In this document: piece by piece, positions 36,832-42,387 of the stretch
Position numbering within the stretch: the first letter of the stretch is position 1
How the letters are laid out: each line of letters opens with the position of its first letter
From: Euglena gracilis
Taxonomy: Eukaryota > Euglenida > Euglenophyceae > Euglenales
DNA length: 64,000 nucleotides
NCBI GenBank assembly: GCA_039621445.1
Contig: CP154954.1
Span: forward strand, 33,457,455-33,521,454
Reading direction: 5' to 3'
The notes under the pieces: model-generated
What the model saw: the letters and a program-made list of their open reading frames with translations, nothing else
Databases searched by the model: none
Told to the model about the DNA's origin: nothing
Made by a program: the position numbers and the translations under genes

Positions 36832-38728
36832 AAAATATGTAACTGAAACTTAAATATGGAACTGAATCATTTCATGTGTTGGTCTGGCGCTCTTTTTTGG
36901 GGGCAAGGGGGATCGGATGGAAGGGTGGGGCTGGGCCGGATGGCGCCATCCAAGTGGATGGCCAGCGGCAGGAACAGCTCCCACTCTGCGACCACCGCCG
37001 GGGATGGCGTAGCGGCGTGCCCGTACTCTGCACACATGGCGTCGAACACAGCGTAGAGCTGGTGGGGGCAGCTGTGACGTGGCTGTGGCCACGGCCCCCA
37101 TGGCCCCACCGCGGACCCGCCGGCCACGAAAAGCTCAAGGGGTGGGACTCGACTTCGCACACTGGAAATGGTGCGAAATGATGCAACGCACAATATGCCA
37201 CAAGATGGGGGGCAGGCACACAGCAGGGCAGGGCACGGGGGGCCCTGGGCGGATGCTATCGACGTCCTCGTACAGCTCGGCGCCGTACACGAGCATCGCC
37301 CACGCCTGCGCCTCCAACAACACTGCCGTCAAGGCGCCGCCCTCTGCGGCGCTGTCCCTGACTTCAGCCGGGCGTAACACCGTGGGGAGGCCACGCCTTG
37401 GGCCCGCCCCAGCGCGGCCTCCGCTGTTCCACGGCGGCCTTCACCTGGCGGCATAGGAGGGCGATGGAGGCGGCGGGGAACCGCTTCTTGGGGTCCTGGG
37501 GACAGGCCAGCCCGGGGCCGGGGGGGGGGGGGGCGGCCCGAACCGTCAACCCACCCCCCCTCCAGAGGACGGAGGACTTTGGACGTGAGAGGATGTGTGG
37601 ACCACAGGCCTGGGGTTCAATATGGGGCGAGGTGGTCGGGTGAGTCGGCGCCCGCCTCTGGCGCGGAGGAATCGAAAGCAGAACGCTGGAATGTTTCCTC
37701 GCGAAATGGGGGAGGAGTGGTTTCTGTGTGGGGTGGGGACTGGGCTGACCTCTACTGCTTTCGAGGAGAAGGAGTCAACCCTCAGGTGGATGACTGTTTG
37801 TGTTCCGTACGTCCAATTCTAATTGGTACCGCTTGGTTCACAATCAACCAAAATTCACTATTCGCAGGGGCAACGGCTCGCTGGTTGTTTTTTTTTTGCC
37901 TGAAACGTGTCTGGTTGGTTCGTTGAAGGCCTCCCCAGCGTTGGTGCGCAACTGCACGCCAATTGACCCTGATCCGGAAGCCGGGGGTGGGCTCCAATCC
38001 GCGTCACAAACCTCTGGACCAGGGGGGGGGGGGGCGGGTGGGGTGGGCCTGGCTGGGCGGCCAGGCCCTCCAGCCACAGCTCCACGCTGGGCACGGAGTG
38101 GCGCTGCAGGTTGCGGAAGCGGTCGGGGTGGAAGCCCGGGAACGCTGCGGACGGTGCGGCGTGGGCGAGGCCGGGGAATCCGTTGGGGCCGAACACGGGA
38201 CGGCGAACCGATTCGCGGAGCGTGCGTGGGGGGGGGGAGGCAGTCAGTTTGGCGCCGAGCAGGCAGCGGCCACATTGCGCCTTTGCTGAAAGCCACGAGA
38301 CAGCCGGACTGTTCACTATAGGCGGCCGGAAAACCCCCCACTGCAGACGTGCCCGGAATGGGGGGAGGGGGTGCATATGTCGGTCCCCACATTCTCTTCG
38401 GTCCGTTCGCATAAAGAATGGCACCAACCCCGGGGGGGAGGACTTCCATTCCTGCAGCCTGCAGTCACCGCAATGCTAAATTTGGCAGGCAATAGATCCC
38501 TCTGCCGGGGCGGCGGGGGGGGGGGGGGCAAGCAATCTGGCTTCAGTTTGCGGAAATGTTTCCAGCCATGGCCTCCACCCCCCTGGGGCATGGCTTTTCC
38601 GTGACACGCAGCCAAAGAGGCGACGGGGGGCACACCTGGGCGGGGTCGAGGGGGCGGGGCGGTGACGATGGCTGGCGACGAGACAGGGCGGGCCGCCGCT
38701 TCAAAGTCCACCGCCGGCATGGAGCGGC
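11668..38728 (-). CDS. NACHT - pentapeptide - WD40 STAND-type NTPase gene (whole span, many introns)
   Basis: Multi-exon gene reconstructed by eye from minus-strand exons. Order of parts: N-terminal exons of unknown fold; a NACHT NTPase module with P-loop SKPGMGKT, Walker B LVLVLDSVDEL, sensor-like KLVVTCR and the helical HKSLQEYL block; two helical exons; two pentapeptide-repeat exons; about 15 WD40 repeats; a short C-terminal exon. Known family behaviour: NACHT STAND proteins are ATP/GTP switches that oligomerise when their C-terminal repeat sensor binds a ligand, and act in immunity or signalling. Ligand and effector output here are not visible. Most splice phases agree from 31,967 downward (almost all phase 1). 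Phases between 34,150 and 32,400 and the N-terminus are unresolved, so exons may be missing. Next to it, upstream in the same orientation, lies a KRI1 gene about 17 kb away. Confidence is high for the NACHT-WD40 identity, lower for the exact ends. Confidence 0.8.
12527..12792. repeat. (CA)n/(CG)n microsatellite beginning at an intron donor
   Basis: Imperfect CA tract with CG-rich interruptions and a short (ACGC)n block. On the minus strand it is (GT)n and abuts WD exon 15, whose donor GT is its first unit. Confidence 0.95.
12793..12918 (-). CDS. WD40 repeat exon 15
   Basis: 126 nt, phase 1 to 1. Reads LVGTLEGHTWMISGVAMSAD then SSYDKTVRCWRRASG. Acceptor CGTCAG; the donor GT is the first dinucleotide of a long imperfect (GT)n run, that is the (CA)n tract seen on the plus strand. 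Confidence 0.87.
12919..14507 (-). other. intron between WD exons 14 and 15
   Basis: 1.6 kb without coding signal. Contains the inverted-repeat element at 13.6-13.8 kb and AT-rich sequence toward 14.4 kb. Confidence 0.7.
13610..13793. mobile_element. MITE-like element with CCGGGGGCCAACAAATA ends
   Basis: Left end CCGGGGGCCAACAAATA (about 13,616) and right end TATTTGTTGGCCCCCGG (about 13,771) are perfect inverted repeats of 17 bp. It sits in the intron between WD exons 14 and 15. Confidence 0.8.
14508..14645 (-). CDS. WD40 repeat exon 14
   Basis: 138 nt, phase 1 to 1. A lysine/glutamate-rich start is followed by ITAVAMADDGSVLASASLD and RTIRLWSGETG. Acceptor GCCCCAG, donor GACAG|GTGCCT. Confidence 0.87.
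14646..16164 (-). other. intron between WD exons 13 and 14
   Basis: 1.5 kb of C/G homopolymer-rich sequence with several copies of a GGCTGCTGGCTGGACCC module (15.05, 15.40 kb) and a (CCCA)n microsatellite at 15,600-15,652. Confidence 0.7.
15600..15652. repeat. (CCCA)n microsatellite
   Basis: About 13 uninterrupted CCCA units inside an intron of the NACHT-WD40 gene. Confidence 0.95.
16165..16293 (-). CDS. WD40 repeat exon 13
   Basis: 129 nt, phase 1 to 1. Reads RVSGVALAKKGSLLVAGADD then GQLAIWPLHQG. Acceptor TCCACAG, donor CAGG|GTACCT. Confidence 0.85.
17220..17342 (-). CDS. WD40 repeat exon 12
   Basis: 123 nt, phase 1 to 1. Reads HASFVTAVALSGDGETVASA and QGDVRVWKASTG. Acceptor CCCACAG, donor CACCG|GTGTGC. 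Confidence 0.87.
17980..18102 (-). CDS. WD40 repeat exon 11 (GC donor)
   Basis: 123 nt, phase 1 to 1. Reads ALQAVLRHKLSVLAVAISHD then SEDLTVSIWRTAT. The exon must end at CACAG|GCATGG, a GC donor, to keep phase 1; downstream GT positions give the wrong phase. Acceptor CATGCAG. Confidence 0.85.
18733..18858 (-). CDS. WD40 repeat exon 10
   Basis: 126 nt, phase 1 to 1. Reads VLHALEGHAATISSVALARD then GSHDYEARVWVVATG. Acceptor ACCGCAG, donor ACCG|GTGTGC. Confidence 0.88.
18998..19045 (-). CDS. WD40 second-half exon (repeat 8/9)
   Basis: 48 nt, phase 1 to 1, acceptor CGGTGGCAG, donor CGAG|GTCCAC. Encodes only strands c-d: SASDDRKVYLWDVPRG. A branch-point-like CTGAT lies about 40 bases upstream. 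No matching first half was found between 19.1 and 21.7 kb other than the exon at 21,829, so the two may form one repeat with an insertion. Confidence 0.65.
19975..21652. mobile_element. large inverted-end element, copy A, inside the WD 8/9 intron
   Basis: Bounded by CCCCCCACTTATAAACC on the left and GGTTTATAAGTGGGGGG on the right. The core from about 20,335 to 21,630 is present in inverse orientation at 39,310-40,790. It contains about three tandem units of roughly 150 bp with GGCCTCCCGGACC and CGAGCGTTTTTCGACCC. No long open frame, so likely non-autonomous. Confidence 0.75.
21707..21829 (-). CDS. WD40 repeat 8, atypical
   Basis: 123 nt, phase 1 to 1, acceptor CCTCCAG, donor ATGT|GTGGAG. Starts as a clear blade (RTKRGHVSIVTCVALAKEG) but continues with a non-canonical stretch PWLEASAAASYM lacking the final WD. 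It either is a degenerate full repeat or the first half of the repeat completed at 19,045. Confidence 0.7.
23123..23248 (-). CDS. WD40 repeat exon 7
   Basis: 126 nt, phase 1 to 1. Reads FLSSLREHSQPVLGVALACD then AQDTGVCLWRLNQG. Acceptor ACCGCAG, donor CCAAG|GTGGGC. Confidence 0.88.
23706..23831 (-). CDS. WD40 repeat exon 6
   Basis: 126 nt, phase 1 to 1. Reads LLYKLEGHSRPVRSVALSSD then GDDGGEVRIWQRITG, a near-consensus repeat with GH and Trp. Acceptor CATGCAG, donor ACCG|GTCCCC. Confidence 0.88.
24530..24655 (-). CDS. WD40 repeat exon 5
   Basis: 126 nt, phase 1 to 1. Reads LICTMKTHSETLTSIAMSTS then VVSGAEDAAICLWSMPKG. Acceptor TCCGCAG, donor AAGG|GTGCGG. Confidence 0.85.
24771..24896 (-). 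CDS. WD40 repeat exon 4
   Basis: 126 nt, phase 1 to 1. Reads VCSLTGHAGCVVAVAISPDA, GSTDRGLRVFNAHDG; has the GH dipeptide, with Phe in place of Trp. Acceptor CCCGCAG, donor GACG|GTCTGC. Confidence 0.85.
25056..25121 (-). CDS. WD40 repeat 3, second half
   Basis: Acceptor CTGCCAG, then DASTIVFGCNYDLALVWNAT and donor TGCAG|GTGCTG. It supplies strands c and d and the terminal Trp of the repeat begun at 25,500. One of two repeats in this gene split by an intron. Confidence 0.75.
25441..25500 (-). CDS. WD40 repeat 3, first half (exon ends at a GC donor)
   Basis: Starts after GGCGCAG and reads GELIKRLTVAPKGVSSIAVS, the first two strands of a blade. Ending at TTCCG|GCGGCC (GC donor) and joining 25,121-25,056 gives a 42-residue repeat with exactly the usual spacing. 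The nearest GT donor would add four residues in the strand b-c loop. Confidence 0.7.
25613..25732 (-). CDS. WD40 repeat exon 2
   Basis: 120 nt, phase 1 to 1, acceptor TGGCAG and donor CTCCG|GTACCC. Contains VKCLALSPDGFTLVAISKE followed by VVRLWKTSSG. The GH position is absent; the WD core is intact. Confidence 0.85.
25942..26073 (-). CDS. WD40 repeat exon 1
   Basis: 132 nt, phase 1 to 1, acceptor CCCGCAG and donor CCACCG|GTGTGG. Carries TLVALSSDGRLVASCADERH and VRLSLAATG; the GH dipeptide and final Trp are replaced, so this blade is degenerate. Confidence 0.8.
26458..26515 (-). CDS. pentapeptide-repeat exon 2
   Basis: Short exon, phase 0 to 1, acceptor CACGCAG and donor GGTTG|GTGTGC, reading GAILERADLRGADLTGAMV. 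The phases fit exactly between the previous pentapeptide exon and WD repeat 1, which supports the join over a 2.8-kb intron. Confidence 0.75.
26516..29338 (-). other. 2.8-kb intron between the pentapeptide exons
   Basis: No coding signal. Contains an inverted-end element (27.1-27.5 kb), A-rich ATGCAAAAA words near 26.67 kb, and a stretch at 27.6-28.4 kb related in wording (AATATCTCG, AATGAAGCCC) to the 20/40-kb elements. Confidence 0.7.
27085..27487. mobile_element. MITE-like element with C-run + AAATACAACCCC ends
   Basis: Left CCCCCCCCAAATACAACCCC (about 27,101) and right GGGGTTTGTATTTGGGGGGG (about 27,464). The words AATATAAAACCCCCC recur inside, and a GGTGCGAAGCGCC hairpin lies near 27,178. 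Confidence 0.75.
29339..29442 (-). CDS. pentapeptide-repeat exon 1
   Basis: Acceptor CCTCAG, donor AAG|GTGTGC, phase 1 to 0. Contains A(V/D)L-type units: INVPGAVLHYADLQGCNLSG then ANLRGVDLK, about seven consecutive five-residue turns with Leu/Val every fifth position. Such right-handed quadrilateral helices often sit between NACHT and WD40 parts as spacers. Confidence 0.75.
29499..30135. repeat. foldback array of CACAAYGTTCCACAA words
   Basis: From 29,499 to about 29,885 the word GTTCCACAATG recurs irregularly; from 29,890 to 30,135 its reverse complement (TGTGGAATGTTGTGAGAA) recurs, including two copies of a 76-bp unit. The halves could pair as a large hairpin. It lies in the intron between the 30,342 and 29,442 exons. 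Confidence 0.75.
30342..30497 (-). CDS. helical exon between NACHT and pentapeptide repeats
   Basis: Fifty-two codons, phase 1 to 1, acceptor GCCGCAG and donor CCAAG|GTCCAG. Reads EAVKRKLMDFLLASRGQAA then MQRAAISMTLLSAAGVLFQ, two amphipathic helices. Confidence 0.7.
30717..30824 (-). CDS. helical exon between NACHT and pentapeptide repeats
   Basis: Thirty-six codons, phase 1 to 1, acceptor CCCGCAG and donor GGCAG|GTCCCC. Reads RHVYQDLELLSGADLAQLIP and ends LRFFGDILA. Probably part of the helical arm after NACHT; no named domain. Confidence 0.7.
31588..31750. repeat. GCCTGCCCCTAGCAGGCACC repeat, copy 1
   Basis: Contains GGCTTGTGCTTAG and the palindromic GGTGCCTGC...GCAGGCACC words shared with 52,079-52,392. 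It abuts NACHT exon 6 on its intron side. Confidence 0.7.
31755..31967 (-). CDS. NACHT exon 6: C-terminal helical block
   Basis: Seventy-one codons, phase 1 to 1, acceptor CAACAG and donor GTCG|GTGTGT. Contains LYEAWLTRHFQQQVASQPAL and ends AMIPGFRHKSLQEYLV. The F-x-H-x-S-x-QEYL pattern is the conserved helix that closes NACHT modules in STAND proteins. Confidence 0.8.
32030..32165. repeat. GTTCGAGGA short-word repeat
   Basis: TTCGAGGA/GCTCGA words repeat about ten times in 130 bp within an intron. Confidence 0.7.
32414..32572 (-). CDS. NACHT exon 5: lid region
   Basis: After acceptor CGCACAG, phase 0, reads RRQRIVGAIPIEPGPALYTS and KLTMAAAVLLAEPRRQFKG. The segment resembles the 'NPLLL' helix stretch that follows sensor 1 in NACHT proteins. 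The exon ends either at a GC donor (GCCAG|GCGCTG, 32,433) or at a GT donor after a C run (32,414). Confidence 0.6.
33116..33322 (-). CDS. NACHT exon 4: sensor-1 strand
   Basis: Reads RWALNGFSAWNLKLVVTCRQ, where KLVVTCR matches the sensor strand that follows Walker B in NACHT proteins, then WLFLQGFSPFEAEEFVLKQL, like the winged-helix/helical lid. Acceptor GCCCCCAG at phase 2. The donor lies in a G run and is uncertain. Confidence 0.7.
34150..34327 (-). CDS. NACHT exon 3: Walker B
   Basis: Acceptor GTGCAG, phase 0. Reads ALANHVYQLLGLQAGEPA, then the strand PLVLVLDSVDELKRSG, a good NACHT Walker B with acidic residues after the hydrophobic strand. Donor GGGAG|GTGGCT gives phase 1, which does not match the next recognised exon; an exon may be missing in between. 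Confidence 0.75.
34640..34725 (-). CDS. NACHT exon 2: second half of the P-loop
   Basis: Begins GMGKTCSALWMSRHV after acceptor TCCACAG; spliced to the previous exon it gives SKPGMGKT, a canonical Walker A. Continues GRLWLFVSLPT, typical of the beta strand after the P-loop helix. Donor ACC|GTCGAC at phase 0 is chosen because the next exon starts at phase 0. Confidence 0.75.
34856..35059 (-). CDS. NACHT exon 1: linker and first half of the P-loop
   Basis: Sixty-eight codons, phase 1 to 1, acceptor GTTCCAG and donor CCAG|GTGTGC. Contains FIYRDFQKEFVAPVV followed by LQARLEHFINGHSD and strand VLVLVSKP. The last base plus the next exon completes the Walker A glycine, so the intron interrupts the P-loop itself. 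Confidence 0.75.
35180..35370. repeat. AAATTGCGGAAAA degenerate repeat
   Basis: Words AAATTGCGGAAA/AAATTGCAGAAA recur about every 12-15 bp. The same words occur at 22,300-22,390 and 22,840-22,880, so this is a dispersed intronic motif. Confidence 0.75.
35585..35674 (-). CDS. exon just upstream of the NACHT domain
   Basis: Acceptor GGGCAG at phase 1, then GELEVCGGWLTSLTHLLAYE and GRIVPLRPA. End is either GC donor GCCG|GCGTCC (90 nt, phase 1) or GT donor two bases further on. Function unknown. Confidence 0.5.
35790..35855 (-). CDS. weak candidate exon, N-terminal part of the NACHT-WD40 gene
   Basis: A short stretch after acceptor CTCCAG reads LTLFPDEAPYLHPLDCR in one frame. The reading frame does not match the phase-1 end of the upstream exon, and no clear donor is seen. 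Included as a possible exon only. Confidence 0.25.
36169..36391 (-). CDS. exon, N-terminal segment of the NACHT-WD40 gene
   Basis: Seventy-four codons from acceptor GGTAG to donor ACGG|GTGCCG, phase 0 to 1. Reads PPVNEAVLRAVDPGDDVPRY and, later, SDYFVIMSSEAPPGRATG. Could be part of an N-terminal effector or adaptor domain, but I recognise no family. Confidence 0.5.
36692..36854. repeat. (AAAT)n microsatellite flanked by a 21-bp direct repeat
   Basis: About 110 bp of TAAA units. The flanks AAATATGTAACTGAAACTTA are present on both sides, which suggests a duplication around the tract. Confidence 0.9.
36930..37058 (-). CDS. exon, N-terminal segment of the NACHT-WD40 gene, without a usable GT donor
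   Basis: Reads LYAVFDAMCAEYGHA, then a stretch ending AEWELFLPLAIHLDG. Acceptor CACCAG at phase 0. On the minus strand no GT dinucleotide occurs from 36,972 down to 36,862, near the end of the open frame, so the exon must end at a non-GT donor (GC at GGC|GCCATC or CCCA|GCCCCA) or be cut short. The 3' end given is approximate. Confidence 0.5.
37237..37341 (-). CDS. exon, N-terminal helical segment of the NACHT-WD40 gene
   Basis: Thirty-five codons, phase 0 to phase 0, reading GGALTAVLLEAQAWAMLVYG then AELYEDVDSI; predicted helical and clearly coding. Bounded by acceptor CGCAGAG and donor CCC|GTGCCC. No family recognised. Confidence 0.5.
37445..37495 (-). CDS. small exon, N-terminal part of the NACHT-WD40 gene
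   Basis: Seventeen codons reading DPKKRFPAASIALLCRQ, between acceptor CCCCAG and donor CAG|GTGAAG (strong donor), phase 0 both sides. A 103-bp intron separates it from the next exon. No known domain. Confidence 0.5.
38049..38144 (-). CDS. candidate N-terminal exon of the NACHT-WD40 gene
   Basis: Starts after acceptor GTCCGCAG at phase 1 and reads FPGFHPDRFRNLQRHS then VELWLEGLAA, clearly coding in composition. The 3' end is uncertain: either a GC donor (CCAG|GCCCAC) near 38,049 or a GT donor about 25 bases further on after a proline run. Function unknown. Confidence 0.5.
38636..38728 (-). CDS. candidate N-terminal exon of the NACHT-WD40 gene
   Basis: A 93-nt open segment (31 codons) bounded by acceptor CTCGCAG and donor GTGTGC, phase 1 on both sides like the WD exons. 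It reads SMPAVDFEAAARPV and ends Pro/Arg-rich. No domain recognised; membership in this gene is inferred from orientation, phase and GC-rich codons. Confidence 0.45.
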
Positions 38729-39217
38729 CTGCGAGACATCGGTGCTGAAGCGCCCCCCCCCCCAATCCAGTTGCTTCCGGACTGTGTGTGGCCCTGGTGT
38801 GTGGCCCTGGCCAAACGCCCTTTTACCGACCTCTGGGGAGGGGGGAGGGGGGTCTCTTTCACTGTTCCAAAAACCAGTCATTAAAAAAATAAATCTCGAT
38901 AAGAGCATATATTTTACAAAGTGGAGAAAAAGGGGCCGGGCCAGTTGAAACAATTTTGAAGGTAACTTTTTGACGTTGAAATTTTTGCCAAAATAATAAC
39001 CCCCCCCCCCAAAGTAATTAAACCACCCCTCGGTCTCCGACTTTGGGCGACCAATTAATATATATAATAAACCGGGTGCTTATTGTTTGGAGAGAGGGTG
39101 AAAACGAGAGAAACGGGAACAGAGGATTAGAAGACTGTTTTTGTGGAAAATGACCTTGGGAAGATTTTACTTTCAAATAAATTATGTGGATTCAATTTCA
39201 TTATGAAGCAAGTAACT

Positions 39218-41108
39218 TTAACCCCCCCCCCAAAATAAGACCACCCCCATAAAATGGACCCCCCCCCCAAAATAAGACCCCCCCTGGCCGGTCCAAGCAA
39301 AAATCCATGAAACCAGGTTTTGAATAGTGCTGAGCTCTTAATAAGCGCGCACCCACCCCTTCATTGACCCCTGCATACATACCGGCCCACTCCATGGAGC
39401 TCTTTTGCCTGAAATCCATGGGTTTTGTGCCAGAAAAAAAAACAGTTTTTCCGGGTCCTGGAGGCCAAAAAACATCGTTTCGGGCAAAATTTTTTTTCGA
39501 TTTTTTCGACTTTTTTGACCCGGTTTTGACCCAAAGTCAATCGGTCGGCGGTCCAAAACGGGGCGCTGGCGGGTCGAAAAACGCTCGTTTTCGGCTCAAA
39601 ACCAGTTTTTCCGGGTCCGGGAGGCCCAAAAACATCGTTTTTGGCCAAAAAAAATCTTCGATTTTTTTCGACTTTTTTGACCCGGTTTTGACCCAAAATC
39701 AATGGGTCGGCGGCCCAAAACGGGGCGCCGGCGGGTCAAAAAACGCTTGTTTTCGGCTCAAAAACAGTTTTTCCGGGTCCGGGAGGCCCAAAAACATCGT
39801 TTTTGGCCAAAAAAAATCTTCGATTTTTTTCGACTTTTTTGACCCGGTTTTGACCCAAAATCAATGGGTCGGCGGCCAAAAACGGGGCGCCGCGAAAAAA
39901 AAAAAAAAAAAGGTCGAAAAATAGAAAAAAACGCTTGTTTTTCGGCTCAAAAACAGTTTTTCCCTTTTTTTTTTCCTTTTTTTTCCTTTTTCCTTTTCTT
40001 TTATTTCCCGGGTCCGGGAGGCCCAAAAACATCGTTTTGGGTAAAAAAATTTTTTTTTCGATTTTTTTCGACTTTTTTGGCCGAAAACGGCCAAATCGGA
40101 CAGAGGGAAAAGTGTACAAAATGGCCTGAAACGGCCCAAATTGGCCAAAAAACGCCCGTATCTCGGGCTGGGCGGGGAGTTGCGGGGAAACCAAAATCCC
40201 AGTAGATAGAGCGTTCCAAGGGCTTCAATTTAGGTCTCCGGACATTTCCTTTGATTTTGCATCATTTTCGAGAAATTTTGAAAACATCGATTTTTTGACC
40301 CCCCACCCCCCGAAAACGGCTAAGTCGAACAGTGGAAAAAGTGTACAAAACGGCCATCCAGGCCAAAAACGGCCGTATCTCGGGCCAGGCGGGGAGTTGC
40401 GGGGAAATCAAAATACCGGTGGATGGGGCGTTCCAAGGGCTTCAAATTAGGTCTCCGGACATTTCCTTTGATTTTTTTGGCCGAAATGGCAGAGTCCAAA
40501 GGGGGGGGGGGCTTATCCAGGGGGGGGGCAGGTAAATCCTACCCAGTTTGGACCCCTTCGCGCGTGAATAACTCGGGCCTGGCGGGGAGTTGGGGGTCAA
40601 ACCCAGGTGATTCGGAAACTAGGAATCCAGTCGCTCGCGACTGAAGAAAAAAAAATTCGGGAACGGGGCCGGGATCATGGTGATAATCCGCCGGTTCCCG
40701 AGGTGGCCCCGAGGGGGGGGGGTTCGGGGGGGTTTTCCCCCAGTGGTAAGCTTCGCTCTTACCCATAAAGGGATAAGAGCTCAGCGATGGACCCCCCCAT
40801 AAATAAGACCCCCCCCCTGCCGGCGCAAAGCGCCGGATTTTTGAAAAAAGGGCCATTTTTGGGCGCTAAATCTGTCATTTTGGGACAGTTTCCATACAAT
40901 TCAGCATATTTTCCCCTATTTGTTTGGCGCGAAGCGCCGAATTTTTCGAAAAATGGTATTTTGGGGGGCATTTTTGGACGTTTTGGGGGTCGAAAATTTT
41001 CCAGCAAAAATCCATAAAATGCACCCCCCCCATGAATAAGACCCCCCCTCGGGCTTTCCAGCAACCGACCCATGAAATGGACCCGGGGTCTTATTTTTGG
41101 GGGGGTTA
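39218..41108. mobile_element. large inverted-end element, copy B (inverse orientation)
   Basis: Ends TTAACCCCCCCCCCAAAATA and TATTTTTGGGGGGGTTA. The core is the reverse complement of copy A at 20.3-21.6 kb, including AGTCGCTCGCGACTG and the GAGCTCCATGGAGTGGGC border. It carries about four of the roughly 150-bp tandem units, one interrupted by a T-rich insertion. Confidence 0.75.
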
Positions 41109-41316
41109 CCCCCTCCCCAAATAACCCCCCTGGTGTGTTATTTGGGCACCTGAACTGGGGCCCCAGGGGAGGGTGTTATTTGGGGGGGGTATTTTTTACA
41201 TGGAAAACCAAAAGAAAACAGGGGGGTGTTATTTGGGCGTCCGAGGGGATCGAAATCGGCCCCCCGGGGGGGGGTGTTATTTGGGGGGGGTGTTTGGGGG
41301 GTGTTATTTGGGGGGA
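41109..41316. mobile_element. element with CCCCAAATAACCCCCC / GGTGTTATTTGGGG ends
   Basis: Immediately abuts copy B of the large element. The TGTTATTTGGG word occurs five times; the left end is its complement. Possibly a nested or tandemly inserted element. Confidence 0.6.
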
Positions 41317-41777
41317 TTTACCAGGGTGGAGCAATGGGGAAGCAACAATGGAAAGCCTGTGACTGTGTGCTCACTGTTTTTTGGGGGGCAAACAAACTCT
41401 AGGGTTAGGTGTCCCAAAATTTGCGTCTCTAACCACTCTGGTCTGCACTGCGTGTCGAAAATGGTACACTTCGTCTTTTGTCTTTGACACTGACTTTTTG
41501 CGAGGGAAAACCTGTTCCTCGTGTGACAGGATGGGGAGCTGGACACCCTCCATGAATTACCCCCTGGCTCTGGGTGTTCACAGTGAATATGGGTTCATGC
41601 ACTTCTACGGTGTCTGGCGGCGTTTTTGGGAAAGCAGGGTAACAATTAGCCTCCCCAATGGCACACCTGTGGGGCTGGGTGGGGCAAGTGCAGACCGCCT
41701 GGGGGGCGTGGAGGCAGGCCTGGCCGGGGGCGGGGCGGGGAGAGTCCTACCCAGGGTACCCAGTGGGGGGAAGTCCA

Positions 41778-41996
41778 ACCCCCCCCCTAATAGAAGCGCA
41801 GGTGCGCTTATAGCGGACTGCCGCCTCTGGCGGCGGGGGTTGAGCTTTTATTTGGACCCTTCCTGCCTATTTTTGTTGACTTCCTTCAAAAATCCCATCA
41901 AAACGGGGGTGCGTTTGTAGTGGACTGCCGCCTTCTACGGCATGGGTGCGCTTTTATTTGGACCCTGCGCTCCCGCGCTTCTATTAGGGGGGCGGG
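41778..41996. mobile_element. MITE-like element, same family as 3,110-3,340
   Basis: Ends are C8 + TAATAGAAGCGC and GCGCTTCTATTAG + G6. The core shares a TTTTGTTGACTTCCTT segment in reverse orientation with the copy near 3.2 kb, plus the GCCGCC...GGCGGC hairpins. Two copies with the same ends make this a family. Confidence 0.8.
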
Positions 41997-42167
41997 TTTA
42001 GCCAGGACACCCAGTGGGGGGGAGAGTCCTTCCCAGGGTACCCAATGGGGGGGAGAGTCCTACCCAGGATACCCAGTGGGGGGAGAGTCCTTCCCAGGAT
42101 ACCCAAGGGGGGGGGAGAGAACTACCCAGGGTCCCCCAGTTGGGGGGTTCAAAACAATCAAAAAAAA

Positions 42168-42260
42168 AAAAAAAAAACAAAAAACAAAAAACAAAACAAA
42201 ACAAAAAAACAAAAAAAAAAAACAAAAAATCCAACAAAAAAAAAAAACGCAAACCACAAC
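42168..42260. repeat. A-rich (CAAAA)n low-complexity tract
   Basis: About 90 bp almost only A with scattered C; possible old poly-A-type insertion tail. Confidence 0.8.
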
Positions 42261-42282
42261 CCCACACACAGTTCAAAACACC

Positions 42283-42387
42283 AAGGAGCGAGGCCATTGG
42301 GCAGCCCAGCCGGCCCTGCGGCGTCGGCGGTCCACCGCCGGACGGGGGTGGTCGCCGTGTCCTCCGGCTTGGGGTCGGGGCTGGCCT
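42283..42387 (-). CDS. unassigned candidate exon
   Basis: After acceptor TGGCACAG it reads ASPDPKPEDTATTPVRRWTA then DAAGPAGLPNGLAP, GC-rich at third positions. It could be a 5' exon of the NACHT-WD40 gene or of another gene. The donor is uncertain. Confidence 0.3.

Larger units (their letters stand above)
38729..42282. other. no gene recognised; elements only
   Basis: Contains copy B of the large inverted element, an adjoining TGTTATTTGGG element (41.1-41.3 kb) and the TAATAGAAGCGC element (41.78-42.0 kb). Confidence 0.5.
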
